From Dyella caseinilytica (lineage in GTDB: Bacteria > Pseudomonadota > Gammaproteobacteria > Xanthomonadales > Rhodanobacteraceae), in contig NZ_CP064030.1 in assembly GCF_016865235.1 (NCBI RefSeq), forward strand, positions 3,410,001-3,474,000: DNA of 64,000 nucleotides. Direction: 5' to 3'. Both the position numbers and the translations under genes were made by a program. A model generated the notes under the pieces. The model made no database searches, had not been told where the DNA came from, and saw nothing but the letters and a program-made list of their open reading frames with translations. This document shows, one piece after another, positions 36,498-44,511 of this stretch (its first letter is position 1; the number at the start of each line of letters is the position of its first letter).

Positions 36498-37229
36498 TCA
36501 GCCGCGTATCTGGCCCGCAGCGGCGGTGTAAGCGGTGTGGAAGCGCGGATCTTCCGCAAGATCCACCACCTGACCGTCGATGATGTGCACGTTGCGCTGC
36601 GCGCGTGCGGCGAGTTCCGGATCGTGCGTCACCATCACGATGGTGGCGCCTTCGCGATGGATTTCTTCCAGCAGCTCCAGCACGCCGCGGGCCATCTGTG
36701 TATCCAGGTTGCCGGTCGGTTCGTCGGCGAGCAGCAGACGTGGGCTGCCGGCGAGTGCGCGGGCGATCGCGACGCGCTGTTGCTGACCGCCGGAAAGCTC
36801 GGCCGGGTAGTGCTTGGCGCGCGAGGCCAGGCCCACGCGTTCCAGCGCACCCATAATGCGTTCCTTGCGCTCGGCCGCCTTCATGCCGCGATAGCGCAGC
36901 GGCACTTCGACGTTGTCGAACACATTCAGATCCGGAATCAGGTTGAAGGCCTGGAAAATGAAGCCAATCTTTTCGTTGCGGATCTTCGAGCGCGCATTGT
37001 CGTCAAGGTGGCTGACTTCGATGTTGTCGAGGTGGTATTCGCCGCCGGTGAACGTTTCCAGCAGGCCGGCAATAGTGAGGAAGGTGGTCTTGCCCGAACC
37101 GGAAGGTCCGGTCACGGCAACGAATTCGCCTTCTTTCACATCGATGTTGAAATCGCGAAGCGCATAGGTTTCCACCACTTCGGTGCGATAGACCTTGGAC
37201 AGATGCGTCATCTTCAGCATGGTTTTCAT
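36498..37229 (-). CDS. ABC transporter ATP-binding protein (MacB/LolD type)
   Basis: A 243-residue cytoplasmic ATPase, the only one in the array. Motifs: Walker A GPSGSGKTT, Q-loop FIFQAFNLIPDLNVFDNV, signature LSGGQQQRVAIARAL, Walker B LLLADEPTGNLD and H-loop MVTHD. The sequence around the Q-loop is of the MacB/LolD/FtsE class, which drives mechanotransmission rather than substrate passage through the membrane. It starts 21 bp after the adaptor stop. It must serve all twelve permeases, unless others pair with an ATPase elsewhere. Confidence 0.95.
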   Translation of the reverse strand: MKTMLKMTHLSKVYRTEVVETYALRDFNIDVKEGEFVAVTGPSGSGKTTFLTIAGLLETFTGGEYHLDNIEVSHLDDNARSKIRNEKIGFIFQAFNLIPDLNVFDNVEVPLRYRGMKAAERKERIMGALERVGLASRAKHYPAELSGGQQQRVAIARALAGSPRLLLADEPTGNLDTQMARGVLELLEEIHREGATIVMVTHDPELAARAQRNVHIIDGQVVDLAEDPRFHTAYTAAAGQIRG

Positions 37230-37250
37230 CCTTCGGTTGGTTGGTAGCCG

Positions 37251-38522
37251 TCAGCGGCTGATTACGACGCGCTGTGCGCCTTTGAAGTTATCGGTACCGG
37301 AGATCACGATGTTGTCGCCTTCCTTCAGGCCATCGAGGATCTCCACTTTGTCGATGCTGCTTTCGCCAGCACGGATCGGTGTCTTGGTGGCAATACCATC
37401 GCGCACGACATACGCATAGCTACCGCCGGATTCATCCACGAACGAACCGCGCTGCACGGTAAGCACGTTCTCGCGATGATCAAGCAGAATGCGGACGGAC
37501 AGGCGCTGGTTCTGGCGCAGTTGCTTAGGCGTCTGGCCGTCGAAGCGCACGCGCGCTGCGACTTCGCCATTGACGACTTCAGGCGAGATCGCGCTGACGA
37601 CGCCCTTCCAGGTGTTGTCGTTGCCACTGATTTCGCCGCCCATGCCAATCGCCAGGTCACGCGCGAAGCTCTCAGGTACTTTCACTTCCACTTCGAGCGC
37701 GGACAGGTCGATCACGCTGAGTAGCTGTGCATCCTTGGCGACGGTGGCGCGTTCGGCGATAAAGAGCTGGCCGACCTGACCATCCACCGGCGAGCGCACA
37801 TTGAGGTTATCGACTTGGCGCTGCAGATCCTGCACCAGCAGTACTTGGCGATCGTGGGCGAGCTTCTTCGCCTTGATGGCAAATGTCGCACTGTCGTTAT
37901 CCAGGCCGAGATCGTCTTTGGCGTGTTCCAACGTGACCTTGGCTTTGTCCAGCGTCGCCTCGGCACGGTCCACGTCCATCTTGTTCACGCCACCGCCTGC
38001 GTAGGCTGTCTTGTAGCGGTCGAAATCGCGGGCAGCGGTTTCGTCGTCAATCCTGGCGTTGTCGTACGCCTTCTGCATTTCCGACGCTTTTTTGCGCGCA
38101 TCGATCTGCGCGCTCAGGTAATCGACTTCCATCGCGTCGGCGTTGGATTGCTCCTGCGCCAGCTTGTTGCGCAGCTCGGGGCTGTCGATCACCGCCAGGA
38201 CCTGCCCTTTCTTCACCGTATCGCCCGCGTGCACCTGCAAGGTGACCGCGCCGCCATAGGTGGCATAGAGCGTGGGACTGACCGCGGCAACCACCTGCCC
38301 TTCGGCGGCGATATCGCGAATAAACGGTCCGCGCTGCACCGTCGCGAAGGCCAGGCGCGAGGCGCTCACCGAAGCATCCGCGGAAAACAGGCGAGTGATG
38401 CCCGGCATGACCATGGCCAGCACGATCACAGCAACGACGGCGCCGCCGATCCACAAGATTTTTTTCTTCGGGCTCGCTTTGACCTGGATCAGGCGGTCCT
38501 GAGCGGAAGTGTCTCGAATCAT
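37251..38522 (-). CDS. Periplasmic adaptor protein (HlyD/MacA family)
   Basis: A 423-residue membrane-fusion protein. ATG 38522 is preceded by AGGGAA. One N-terminal transmembrane helix (about 20-42, ILWIGGAVVAVIVLAMVM), a split lipoyl/biotinyl domain (GGAVTLQVHAGDTVKKGQVLAVID ... VRSPVDGQVGQLF), a long coiled-coil hairpin (about 105-225, rich in Lys/Ala/Glu) for docking an outer-membrane channel, then beta-barrel and membrane-proximal domains. No TolC-like gene is in the window, so an outer-membrane partner would be encoded elsewhere. It is the first gene of the operon, under the sigma-54 promoter at 38567-38582. Confidence 0.93.
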   Translation of the reverse strand: MIRDTSAQDRLIQVKASPKKKILWIGGAVVAVIVLAMVMPGITRLFSADASVSASRLAFATVQRGPFIRDIAAEGQVVAAVSPTLYATYGGAVTLQVHAGDTVKKGQVLAVIDSPELRNKLAQEQSNADAMEVDYLSAQIDARKKASEMQKAYDNARIDDETAARDFDRYKTAYAGGGVNKMDVDRAEATLDKAKVTLEHAKDDLGLDNDSATFAIKAKKLAHDRQVLLVQDLQRQVDNLNVRSPVDGQVGQLFIAERATVAKDAQLLSVIDLSALEVEVKVPESFARDLAIGMGGEISGNDNTWKGVVSAISPEVVNGEVAARVRFDGQTPKQLRQNQRLSVRILLDHRENVLTVQRGSFVDESGGSYAYVVRDGIATKTPIRAGESSIDKVEILDGLKEGDNIVISGTDNFKGAQRVVISR

Positions 38523-38566
38523 GGTGTGTTCCCTGGCCGCGGACAGTGCGGCCCCCACACCTGCTC

Positions 38567-38582
38567 AGCAATCCGCGTGCCA
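38567..38582 (-). promoter_or_regulatory. Sigma-54 (-24/-12) promoter of the adaptor-ATPase-permease operon
   Basis: On the minus strand the sequence reads TGGCACGCGGATTGCT, which matches every defined position of the sigma-54 consensus TGGCACG-N4-TTGCW. The predicted transcription start is near 38556, giving a leader of about 34 nt before the adaptor ATG at 38522. Its strength and position make it the most likely promoter for the whole array. Confidence 0.85.
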
Positions 38583-38648
38583 GCGCGCGGACGACAAAAA
38601 AATCCTTTTTATTCAGATGATTGCGACTTGTACATTTCGACTCATCGT

Positions 38649-38694
38649 TGTCCGCGGACAGTTCGCCGGACAGATGGACAGGCGTGTCCGGACA
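38649..38694 (-). promoter_or_regulatory. Probable upstream activator sites for the NtrC-like regulator
   Basis: Perfect palindromes TGTCCGCGGACA (38649-38660) and TGTCCGGACA (38685-38694), with two further GGACA half-sites between them (38668-38672 and 38676-38680). They sit about 93 to 138 bp upstream of the predicted start, the usual distance for sigma-54 enhancer sites, and just beyond the stop of the neighbouring gene. Assignment to the NtrC-like protein at 19125-20468 is inferred from location and co-clustering. Confidence 0.65.
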
Positions 38695-38701
38695 GCTTGG
38701 C

Positions 38702-39268
38702 TCAGGTCAGCAGGACCGCCGATTCGGCATGCGCAATGCGCGCCGCAATGCGCCCGCCCAGTGATGACAACGCCGAATTGCTTCGTTCGAGCAGTTGCAA
38801 TCCCGCCAACTCACGGACTTTGAAGCTCACCACCTCGGCGCTATCCGGCCTCAACGGCGAAGTGTTCGACAAGGCGGCCGGGCCGTTGTGCAGATCACCT
38901 GCATTCATCAGCGCATCCCAGGCGAGGTAATCCGTGTCGGGCAGCAAATGCAGTCGCGCCCGTATCCGACCGGAGCTATCGACACACTCCAGCCATTCCC
39001 GCGGACCATCCTCGGTGACAGTACTGGTGGCCAACAGCCAGCGCGTGTCCAACAGCGGCGCCAGTGCATGTTCGTCCACCAGCAGACCGGGCGGCGAAGC
39101 ATCGCCGGCGACATCAGTCGATGCCGCGTGCAGATAAAGCACGCAGCCGAGACCGGGCAGCCTGCTTATCAAAGATTGGGGAGATACCGCGCGGCAACGC
39201 TGCGCAACGATAGCCCGCGGCGCGTGGCAACAAAGCGAAGTGGAACGTGTGGCCGGCCAGCCAAACAT
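38702..39268 (-). CDS. Uncharacterised protein downstream of hemP
   Basis: I do not recognise this 188-residue protein. It has no clear signal peptide or membrane helix. A strong AAGGAGAT sits about 7 nt before the ATG at 39268, supporting the start. The middle (EWLECVDSSGRIRARLHLLPDTDYLAWDALM) vaguely recalls the strand pattern of HemS/HmuS-type heme-handling proteins, but that is too weak to name it. It follows hemP by 110 bp on the same strand, which suggests co-transcription and Fur control, and thus a possible role in heme or iron handling. Confidence 0.6.
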   Translation of the reverse strand: MFGWPATRSTSLCCHAPRAIVAQRCRAVSPQSLISRLPGLGCVLYLHAASTDVAGDASPPGLLVDEHALAPLLDTRWLLATSTVTEDGPREWLECVDSSGRIRARLHLLPDTDYLAWDALMNAGDLHNGPAALSNTSPLRPDSAEVVSFKVRELAGLQLLERSNSALSSLGGRIAARIAHAESAVLLT

Positions 39269-39378
39269 GGCGATCTCCTTTCGGATAGGGCTGGCATGCG
39301 CCTTAGCGCGCTGGCGAGATGGTGATGAGGAAGTTTCTGCCGATGATCCCTCTGCGCAGGGCAGAGGGCAGGCTGCAC

Positions 39379-39582
39379 TTACTTGGTGAGAATCAGCTTG
39401 CCATTGCGGGTCAGCCGCAGGTGATATTCGCTGCCCAGATGCTGGATGACCAACTCACGCTCGCCAGCCAAAAGCCGCTGACTGGAAATCCGGCGGATCG
39501 GCGTGGCCGGGGCGACATCCACGCTGGCCAGCAGCGGCACTTGCGAGGGGCGGGAGAGGGTTAGCGTACCGGTGGTGGACAT
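39379..39582 (-). CDS. hemP: Hemin uptake protein HemP
   Basis: A 67-residue HemP/HmuP-family protein. The C-terminal about 38 residues hold the family core: RRISSQRLLAGERELVI, then HLGSEYHLRLT and RNGKLILTK at the very end. HemP-type proteins are linked to heme uptake, in some species as transcriptional activators of the heme receptor gene. The start at 39582 (MSTTGTLTLSRPSQ) has GGAG upstream; an upstream start at 39615 would run into the Fur box. No heme receptor gene is present in the window. Confidence 0.88.
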   Translation of the reverse strand: MSTTGTLTLSRPSQVPLLASVDVAPATPIRRISSQRLLAGERELVIQHLGSEYHLRLTRNGKLILTK

Positions 39583-39614
39583 GACTCGGCTCCGTCGTCG
39601 GGGGTGACGAGTCA

Positions 39615-39633
39615 AATGATAATAATTCTCATT
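39615..39633 (-). promoter_or_regulatory. Fur box upstream of hemP
   Basis: Plus-strand AATGATAATAATTCTCATT contains the 7-1-7 inverted repeat TGATAAT-A-ATTCTCA (39617-39631), close to the Fur consensus TGATAAT-A-ATTATCA. It lies 33 bp upstream of the hemP ATG, so Fur binding would overlap the promoter. Iron repression of hemP, and probably of 38702-39268, is predicted. Confidence 0.82.
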
Positions 39634-39768
39634 TAATAGTCAAGCACCCTGAGGCAAGGCCCGGAATCGCACGGCCACTCCACCTCTTCCGCACCGCCAG
39701 CCAGCCGTTACACTGCCGCGCACCGCTCGACCCGCATGAAATCCAGGTCGCCCCATCAGGAATAGCCC

Positions 39769-40881
39769 ATGTCATTACGACGTCTCGCTGCTGCCCTGCT
39801 TCTACTGCCATGTCCCCTGCTTGCCCAATCCACGCTTGATACGAAGCGCGTCGATCAGATCGTCACGGCAGCCATGACGGCCAAACACATTCCCGCCTTG
39901 CAGATCGCAATAACGGAAAATGGCCAGATCGTGTATTCCAAAGCGTTCGGAACGATCGATCTGGAAAACGACGTACCCGCCACACCGCAATCCCTGTTTC
40001 GTACCGGATCACTCGCCAAGCCCCTCACAGCCGTGGCGGCACTGTCACTCGCCGATGCCGGCAAACTCGACCTGGATGCGCCCATCCAGAAGTACTGCCC
40101 ACGCTTTCCGCTAAAGCCATGGCCCGTCACGACCCGCGAATTGCTGAGCCATACCTCAGGAATCCGACACTACCGGGATGACGAAATCGATAGCACACAA
40201 CACTACGCATCCATCACCGATGGATTTTCGATTTTTGCCAGTGATCCGCTGCTATTCAAACCGGGCACAAAGTACACCTATTCCACCTATGGCTACTCGG
40301 TTGCAGGCTGCGTTATCGAAGGTGCGGCGCGCACGAGCTATTTCAGCTATTTGCAGCAGCATGTGTTGCAGCCTGCTGGCATGAGCCACACGGCCATCGA
40401 CAATACATTCGACATCGTGCCGCACCGCGCACACGGATACCAATACGTCGATGGACAAGTAAAAAATGCCGGACTCATGGACAGCAGCTACAAGATTCCC
40501 GGCGGCGGACTGGATACGACGGCGGAAGATCTGGCCCGGCTGACCTCCGCCTTGATGGATCACCGCATCCTGAAGCCGGACACGATCGCCAGCATGTGGA
40601 CGCCGTTCAAACTTGCCTCCGGACAGGCGGCTGGCATCGGCGTCGAGCCTAACGCGGCCTACGGCCTCGGCTGGGAACTCACAGCATCGAATGGACACAC
40701 CATCGCTTGGCACACGGGTAGCCAGCAAGGATGCAACGACGCGTTGGCGCTCCTTCCGGACAGACGCTTCGCCATCGCCGTGCTCACGAACATGGAGGAC
40801 AGCCATCCCATCGGCATCGTCAATCAAGTACTGACGATGTTCTCAGGGCAGACAACAGCTGCCCCTGAACATCCGAACTGA
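39769..40881 (+). CDS. Secreted serine hydrolase, beta-lactamase/class C fold
   Basis: A 370-residue exported protein of the beta-lactamase-related serine hydrolase family (AmpC/D-alanyl carboxypeptidase/esterase group). A signal peptide (LAAALLLLPCPLLAQ) is followed by the catalytic SxxK motif in TGSLAKPLTAV, a YST triad at YSTYGYSVAG in the place of the usual YxN, and HTG (AWHTGSQQG) in place of KTG. These features fit peptidase or esterase relatives better than a true beta-lactamase. The substrate is unknown. AGGAAT precedes the ATG by about 6 nt. The neighbouring gene is convergent. Confidence 0.85.
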   Translation: MSLRRLAAALLLLPCPLLAQSTLDTKRVDQIVTAAMTAKHIPALQIAITENGQIVYSKAFGTIDLENDVPATPQSLFRTGSLAKPLTAVAALSLADAGKLDLDAPIQKYCPRFPLKPWPVTTRELLSHTSGIRHYRDDEIDSTQHYASITDGFSIFASDPLLFKPGTKYTYSTYGYSVAGCVIEGAARTSYFSYLQQHVLQPAGMSHTAIDNTFDIVPHRAHGYQYVDGQVKNAGLMDSSYKIPGGGLDTTAEDLARLTSALMDHRILKPDTIASMWTPFKLASGQAAGIGVEPNAAYGLGWELTASNGHTIAWHTGSQQGCNDALALLPDRRFAIAVLTNMEDSHPIGIVNQVLTMFSGQTTAAPEHPN

Positions 40882-40900
40882 GCCGAACCGTAGGCGTGGT

Positions 40901-41869
40901 TTACGCGAGCGTACGCTCGATCCGTTCCTTCAGGGCCAGATCGAACTTAGGCAGCAACGCCAGCGCGCCGAGGTTCTGTTCCAGTTGGTCTTTGCGACTG
41001 GCGCCCAGGATCACGGTCGAAACATGTGGATTGGCCAGACACCAGGCGATGGCCAGTTGCGCAGGCGTTGCACCCAGTTCTGCCGCAATGGCTGGCAAGT
41101 GTTTTACTTTTTCCACCCGATCCCCGCTCTCGCCCAGCACCATGTCGCGCAGCCATTCGTATCCCGGCTGAGTCAGGCGCGATCCCTGCGGTACGCCCTG
41201 GCTGTACTTGCCGCTCAACAAGCCCGACGCCAGCGGCGACCAGATCGTGGTACCCATGCCGTAACTGGCGTATAGCGGCGCGTATTCCTGCTCCACGCGT
41301 TCACGATGCAACAAGTTGTACTGCGGCTGCTCCACCACCGGCGCGTACATGTGCATGGCTTGTGCGACGCGATGCGCTTCATGAATCGCGGCGGCCGGCC
41401 ACTCGCTGGTTCCCCAATACAGAATCTTGCCCTGGCGAACCAGCGTATCCATCGCCGCCACGGTTTCCTCGATGGGTGTTTCGGGATCGGGGCGATGGCA
41501 GAAGTAAAGATCCAGATGCCCCACGCGCAGACGTTCCAGCGCCTGATGGCAGGCTTCGATCACATGCTTGCGCGACAGACCGCGCTGCGTCGGACGCGGT
41601 TTTTCCGCCGCGCCAAAATACACTTTGCTCGATACGCAATAGCTATCACGCGAAAAACGCAGATCGGCCAGCACATCGCCCATCAAGCGCTCGGCCTCGC
41701 CGTGATTGTAGGTCTCGGCGTTGTCGAAGAAATTGATGCCGTTATCCCACGCCATCGCCATGAGATCACGCGCTTCCGAGCGCCCTACCTGGCGCCCGAA
41801 TGTCACCCACGCGCCAAAGGACAGCGCGGACAACTGCAAGCCGGTGCGGCCAAGACGACGGTATTGCAT
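40901..41869 (-). CDS. Aldo/keto reductase (Kv-beta/YghZ-like group)
   Basis: A 322-residue NADPH-dependent oxidoreductase with a TIM-barrel fold. Seen: the N-terminal MQYRRLGRTGLQLSALSFG, catalytic Asp/Tyr in FFDNAETYNHGEAE, catalytic Lys in VSSKVYFG and the His in YFCHRPDPETP. The overall wording (TSEWPAAAIHEAH, VVEQPQYNLLHRERVE) is that of the potassium-channel beta subunit-like branch that reduces small aldehydes. ATG 41869 has AGGAGA at good spacing; the longer frame to 42022 is not conserved-looking. Confidence 0.92.
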   Translation of the reverse strand: MQYRRLGRTGLQLSALSFGAWVTFGRQVGRSEARDLMAMAWDNGINFFDNAETYNHGEAERLMGDVLADLRFSRDSYCVSSKVYFGAAEKPRPTQRGLSRKHVIEACHQALERLRVGHLDLYFCHRPDPETPIEETVAAMDTLVRQGKILYWGTSEWPAAAIHEAHRVAQAMHMYAPVVEQPQYNLLHRERVEQEYAPLYASYGMGTTIWSPLASGLLSGKYSQGVPQGSRLTQPGYEWLRDMVLGESGDRVEKVKHLPAIAAELGATPAQLAIAWCLANPHVSTVILGASRKDQLEQNLGALALLPKFDLALKERIERTLA

Positions 41870-41933
41870 GGGAATCTCCTGGTCTGTCACACCATCATCG
41901 CCGGCCGCAGCCGACGGCACCGCGAAGCGGTTG

Positions 41934-42776
41934 TTACTCCACCGTGAAATCGGTAACCGTGCTATCGAGCGAACTTTCCGGATTCTGCGTGTGCAGCACC
42001 AGCGCCACGCCGTACTTTTCAAGATAAGCCAACTTCATCTTGTCGGTGACGATACCGTTCGTATCCACCGTCTGACAGTTCAACTCGCGCGCCTGTCCCT
42101 GGATCGCCGCATTGAGTTCCGATGCACTGTAATCTTTGCCGACATTGCAGATCACCTGACCCGGATCGGCGAAAGTCGCCTGCCCGTTCGCTCCATATTG
42201 ATAAGCAAAGACCAGGTGACCATCGGTGTTCGTATCAAAGCGCAAAACCTTGCGCGCTTCCACGATCGGCGGCAGCGCGTTTGCATTGGCAGGAATGGTC
42301 TGGGTCAGGAACGGAAAATAACCGCGATACGTGAGATCGAACCGGGTAACCAGGTTCGCATCCTGCGATTGCACCGCCTGCATCCGGCGGATCAGACCAT
42401 GACCGGCATTTTCAAGCACCACGGTCACGGTATAAGTCGTTGGATTGGCTTGCCCGGTCTGGCCAGGCTGGCCGCCAGACGTCGTCACCTGATCACGCGT
42501 CTGTGCAACGATCTTGTTGAACGGCACCGGCGCGAGGTTCGCCTGAATGACAGTGTTCTTTACCTCGGCAGCAAGGGCATCTGTGCTGAAGTGCTTCGAG
42601 AAATAGCTCGAACCGTCGGCAGGCGCGCTACTGGGCGGCGGAACGGGAACAGGAGCGGAAGCAGGAGCGCCGTCCGGCGCTATCGCTTGCATACTGCTGG
42701 CGGCACCGGCGTATCCCGCGACGAGTACCGAAGCCAGTATCGATGCAAACAGCGATTTCTTCGTGGCAAAGCTCAT
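41934..42776 (-). CDS. Uncharacterised secreted protein
   Basis: I do not recognise this 280-residue protein. It starts with a signal peptide (MSFATKKSLFASILASVLVAGYAGAAS), then a Pro/Ala-rich linker (about 35-55, PDGAPASAPVPVPPPSSAP), and a folded region. Two Cys (VICNVG and LNCQTV) about 24 residues apart could form a disulfide. Residues about 115-150 show beta-strand alternation (YTVTVVLENAGHG). No catalytic motif is evident. It is 64 bp upstream of the reductase gene on the same strand, so the two may be co-transcribed. Confidence 0.75.
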   Translation of the reverse strand: MSFATKKSLFASILASVLVAGYAGAASSMQAIAPDGAPASAPVPVPPPSSAPADGSSYFSKHFSTDALAAEVKNTVIQANLAPVPFNKIVAQTRDQVTTSGGQPGQTGQANPTTYTVTVVLENAGHGLIRRMQAVQSQDANLVTRFDLTYRGYFPFLTQTIPANANALPPIVEARKVLRFDTNTDGHLVFAYQYGANGQATFADPGQVICNVGKDYSASELNAAIQGQARELNCQTVDTNGIVTDKMKLAYLEKYGVALVLHTQNPESSLDSTVTDFTVE

Positions 42777-42881
42777 GACTCGTCCTCATTCCGGCAAACG
42801 GCTTTCAGGTTTAAGTGCGCATGACCGCGCCGCCATCGCGTGAAGACCACGCGGCGCGATTCTGCTCATGCACATGTCAAC

Positions 42882-43379
42882 TTACGATACTCGCAACACC
42901 AGCCACAATACGATCGCAGCAAAAATACCGGCGATGACGTCGTCGATCATCACGCCAAGCCCACCTTTGAGGTGACGATCCAGCCAACCGATCGGCCAAG
43001 GCTTCCACACATCGAATAGGCGAAAGAGCGCAAAGCCAAGGAAAACCGCCCACCATGGCGCGAGCAACGCCGGAAGCAAGGCGATCCATTGACCGATAAA
43101 TTCGTCCCAGACCAGGCTGCGGTGATCATCCACGCCGAGAAGACGGCCGGAGATATCGCAAGCCCATACGCCAATCGCAAAGCCCACTGCGATAACCAGC
43201 AGATTGAGTGGCAATGATGCATGCCGCAGCAGCAGCCAGGGCAGAATCGCCGCCAGCGATCCGAATGTACCCTGCGCTATGGGCGCGAGACCGGAGCCAA
43301 AACCGCAGGCCAACCAGCCTGCTGGGCTGGACAGCAGTGCGCGCCGTTGTGCGTCAGAAAGTGTCTTGCGTTCATTCAT
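42882..43379 (-). CDS. pgpA: Phosphatidylglycerophosphatase A
   Basis: A 165-residue integral membrane phosphatase that dephosphorylates phosphatidylglycerophosphate to phosphatidylglycerol. Family motifs: GSGLAPIAQGTFGS, DDHRSLVWDEFIGQW and DVWKPWPIGWLDR, ending GGLGVMIDDVIAG. Four hydrophobic segments are visible. ATG 43379 overlaps the thiL stop as ATGA, which fixes the start and shows coupling. The thiL-pgpA order is standard in gammaproteobacteria. Confidence 0.95.
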   Translation of the reverse strand: MNERKTLSDAQRRALLSSPAGWLACGFGSGLAPIAQGTFGSLAAILPWLLLRHASLPLNLLVIAVGFAIGVWACDISGRLLGVDDHRSLVWDEFIGQWIALLPALLAPWWAVFLGFALFRLFDVWKPWPIGWLDRHLKGGLGVMIDDVIAGIFAAIVLWLVLRVS

Positions 43380-44338
43380 GCGCCGAAATGATCCCAGCCG
43401 CGATGTTCGGGTTCCAGCCATTGTCCTGCTGCATCACGCACGCGCACGCGATCTCCTTCGACAATACGGCCGATTCGTGTGGCACCGCAGCCGAGTCGCG
43501 CAAGACTGGCTTGCACAGCCGCAACGTGTTGCGCAGAGACGGTGAAGCACAATTCGTAATCATCGCCACCGCTCAATGCAAAATCACGCGATGCCGCATC
43601 ATCGAACAAGTCCAGCAGCGCGGAAGAACGCGGTAGCAAGGACGCATCGATCTCTGCCCCCACCTTGCTGGATGCGCAGATGTGTCCCAGATCGGCAAGC
43701 AAGCCATCGGAAATATCGATGCATGCATTCGCGTAACCACGCAGCGCGAGGCCGGCGGCAACACGCGGTGCCGGACGATTGAGGCGATCGATCAGATAGC
43801 CCGCTCGCGCATCCGTATCGTTGGCGTGCTGTTGAACCAGTTTCAAGCCGGCCGCTGCATCGCCCAGCGTACCCGTGACGAAAACGCTGTCGCCTACTTG
43901 CGCGGCTGAACGCAGCAACGCTTTGCCTGGTGGCACGAAGCCATGCACAACAACGCTCAAGGTCAATGCACCACGTGTGGTATCGCCGCCTACCAGCGCG
44001 AGGCGGTACGGTTGTGCAAGTTGTGCGAAGCCGGTGGCCAGTCCGTCGATAAATGACGGATCGGCATGCGGCAGGGTCAACGCCAGTAAGGCCCAGGCAG
44101 GCGTAGCGCCCATGGCCGCGAGATCGGAGAGATTGACGGCAAGCGCCTTCCAGCCGATATCGGCTGCCGATGTGCCTTGCGGAAAGTGCACGCCTTCGAC
44201 CAGTGTGTCGATGGCAACGGCGAGTTCCTGACCTGCCGGTACGGCGAGCAATGCTGCATCGTCGCCGATGCCCAGACGCACGTCATCACGTCCTTGCGCG
44301 GTGCGTTCGCGGATGCGGTCGATGAGGGAAAATTCCAT
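43376..44338 (-). CDS. thiL: Thiamine-monophosphate kinase
   Basis: A 320-residue enzyme phosphorylating thiamine monophosphate to the active cofactor thiamine diphosphate with ATP. AIR synthase-like fold with the conserved LGIGDDAALL, VAIDTLVEGVHFP, LVGGDTTRG, DISDGLLADLGHI and SGGDDYELCF motifs. Start ATG 44338 (MEFSLIDRIR) is family-typical. It is 173 bp downstream of nusB; a REP element sits in that gap. Confidence 0.96.
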   Translation of the reverse strand: MEFSLIDRIRERTAQGRDDVRLGIGDDAALLAVPAGQELAVAIDTLVEGVHFPQGTSAADIGWKALAVNLSDLAAMGATPAWALLALTLPHADPSFIDGLATGFAQLAQPYRLALVGGDTTRGALTLSVVVHGFVPPGKALLRSAAQVGDSVFVTGTLGDAAAGLKLVQQHANDTDARAGYLIDRLNRPAPRVAAGLALRGYANACIDISDGLLADLGHICASSKVGAEIDASLLPRSSALLDLFDDAASRDFALSGGDDYELCFTVSAQHVAAVQASLARLGCGATRIGRIVEGDRVRVRDAAGQWLEPEHRGWDHFGA

Positions 44339-44441
44339 GGAATTCGCCGCTGCGCCTTCTGATTCTAAGGACGTTGAGTCTATGTACTCGGGGAGGCAGC
44401 GCCTAGCCTGACCGTTGTCCGGCGACTGACAGCGCTGCGAA

Positions 44442-44474
44442 GTCACTGGGCCCCGGCCTTCGCCGGGACGACGG
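44442..44474. repeat. REP-like palindromic element
   Basis: Copy of the window's most frequent short repeat, in the nusB-thiL gap. It carries the CCCCGGC ... GCCGGG stem and the shared ACTGGG start and GACGACGG end. It is nearly identical to the copy at 16468-16500. Confidence 0.78.
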
Positions 44475-44511
44475 TATATGGCTAGAGCAGACGGCCCGAT
44501 CTTACTTCCGG

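Noticed and set aside
36401..36559. Extended start of the first long permease
   Set aside because: The extension crosses the 36463-36486 hairpin and the 3' end of the ATPase gene and is absent in all five paralogues.
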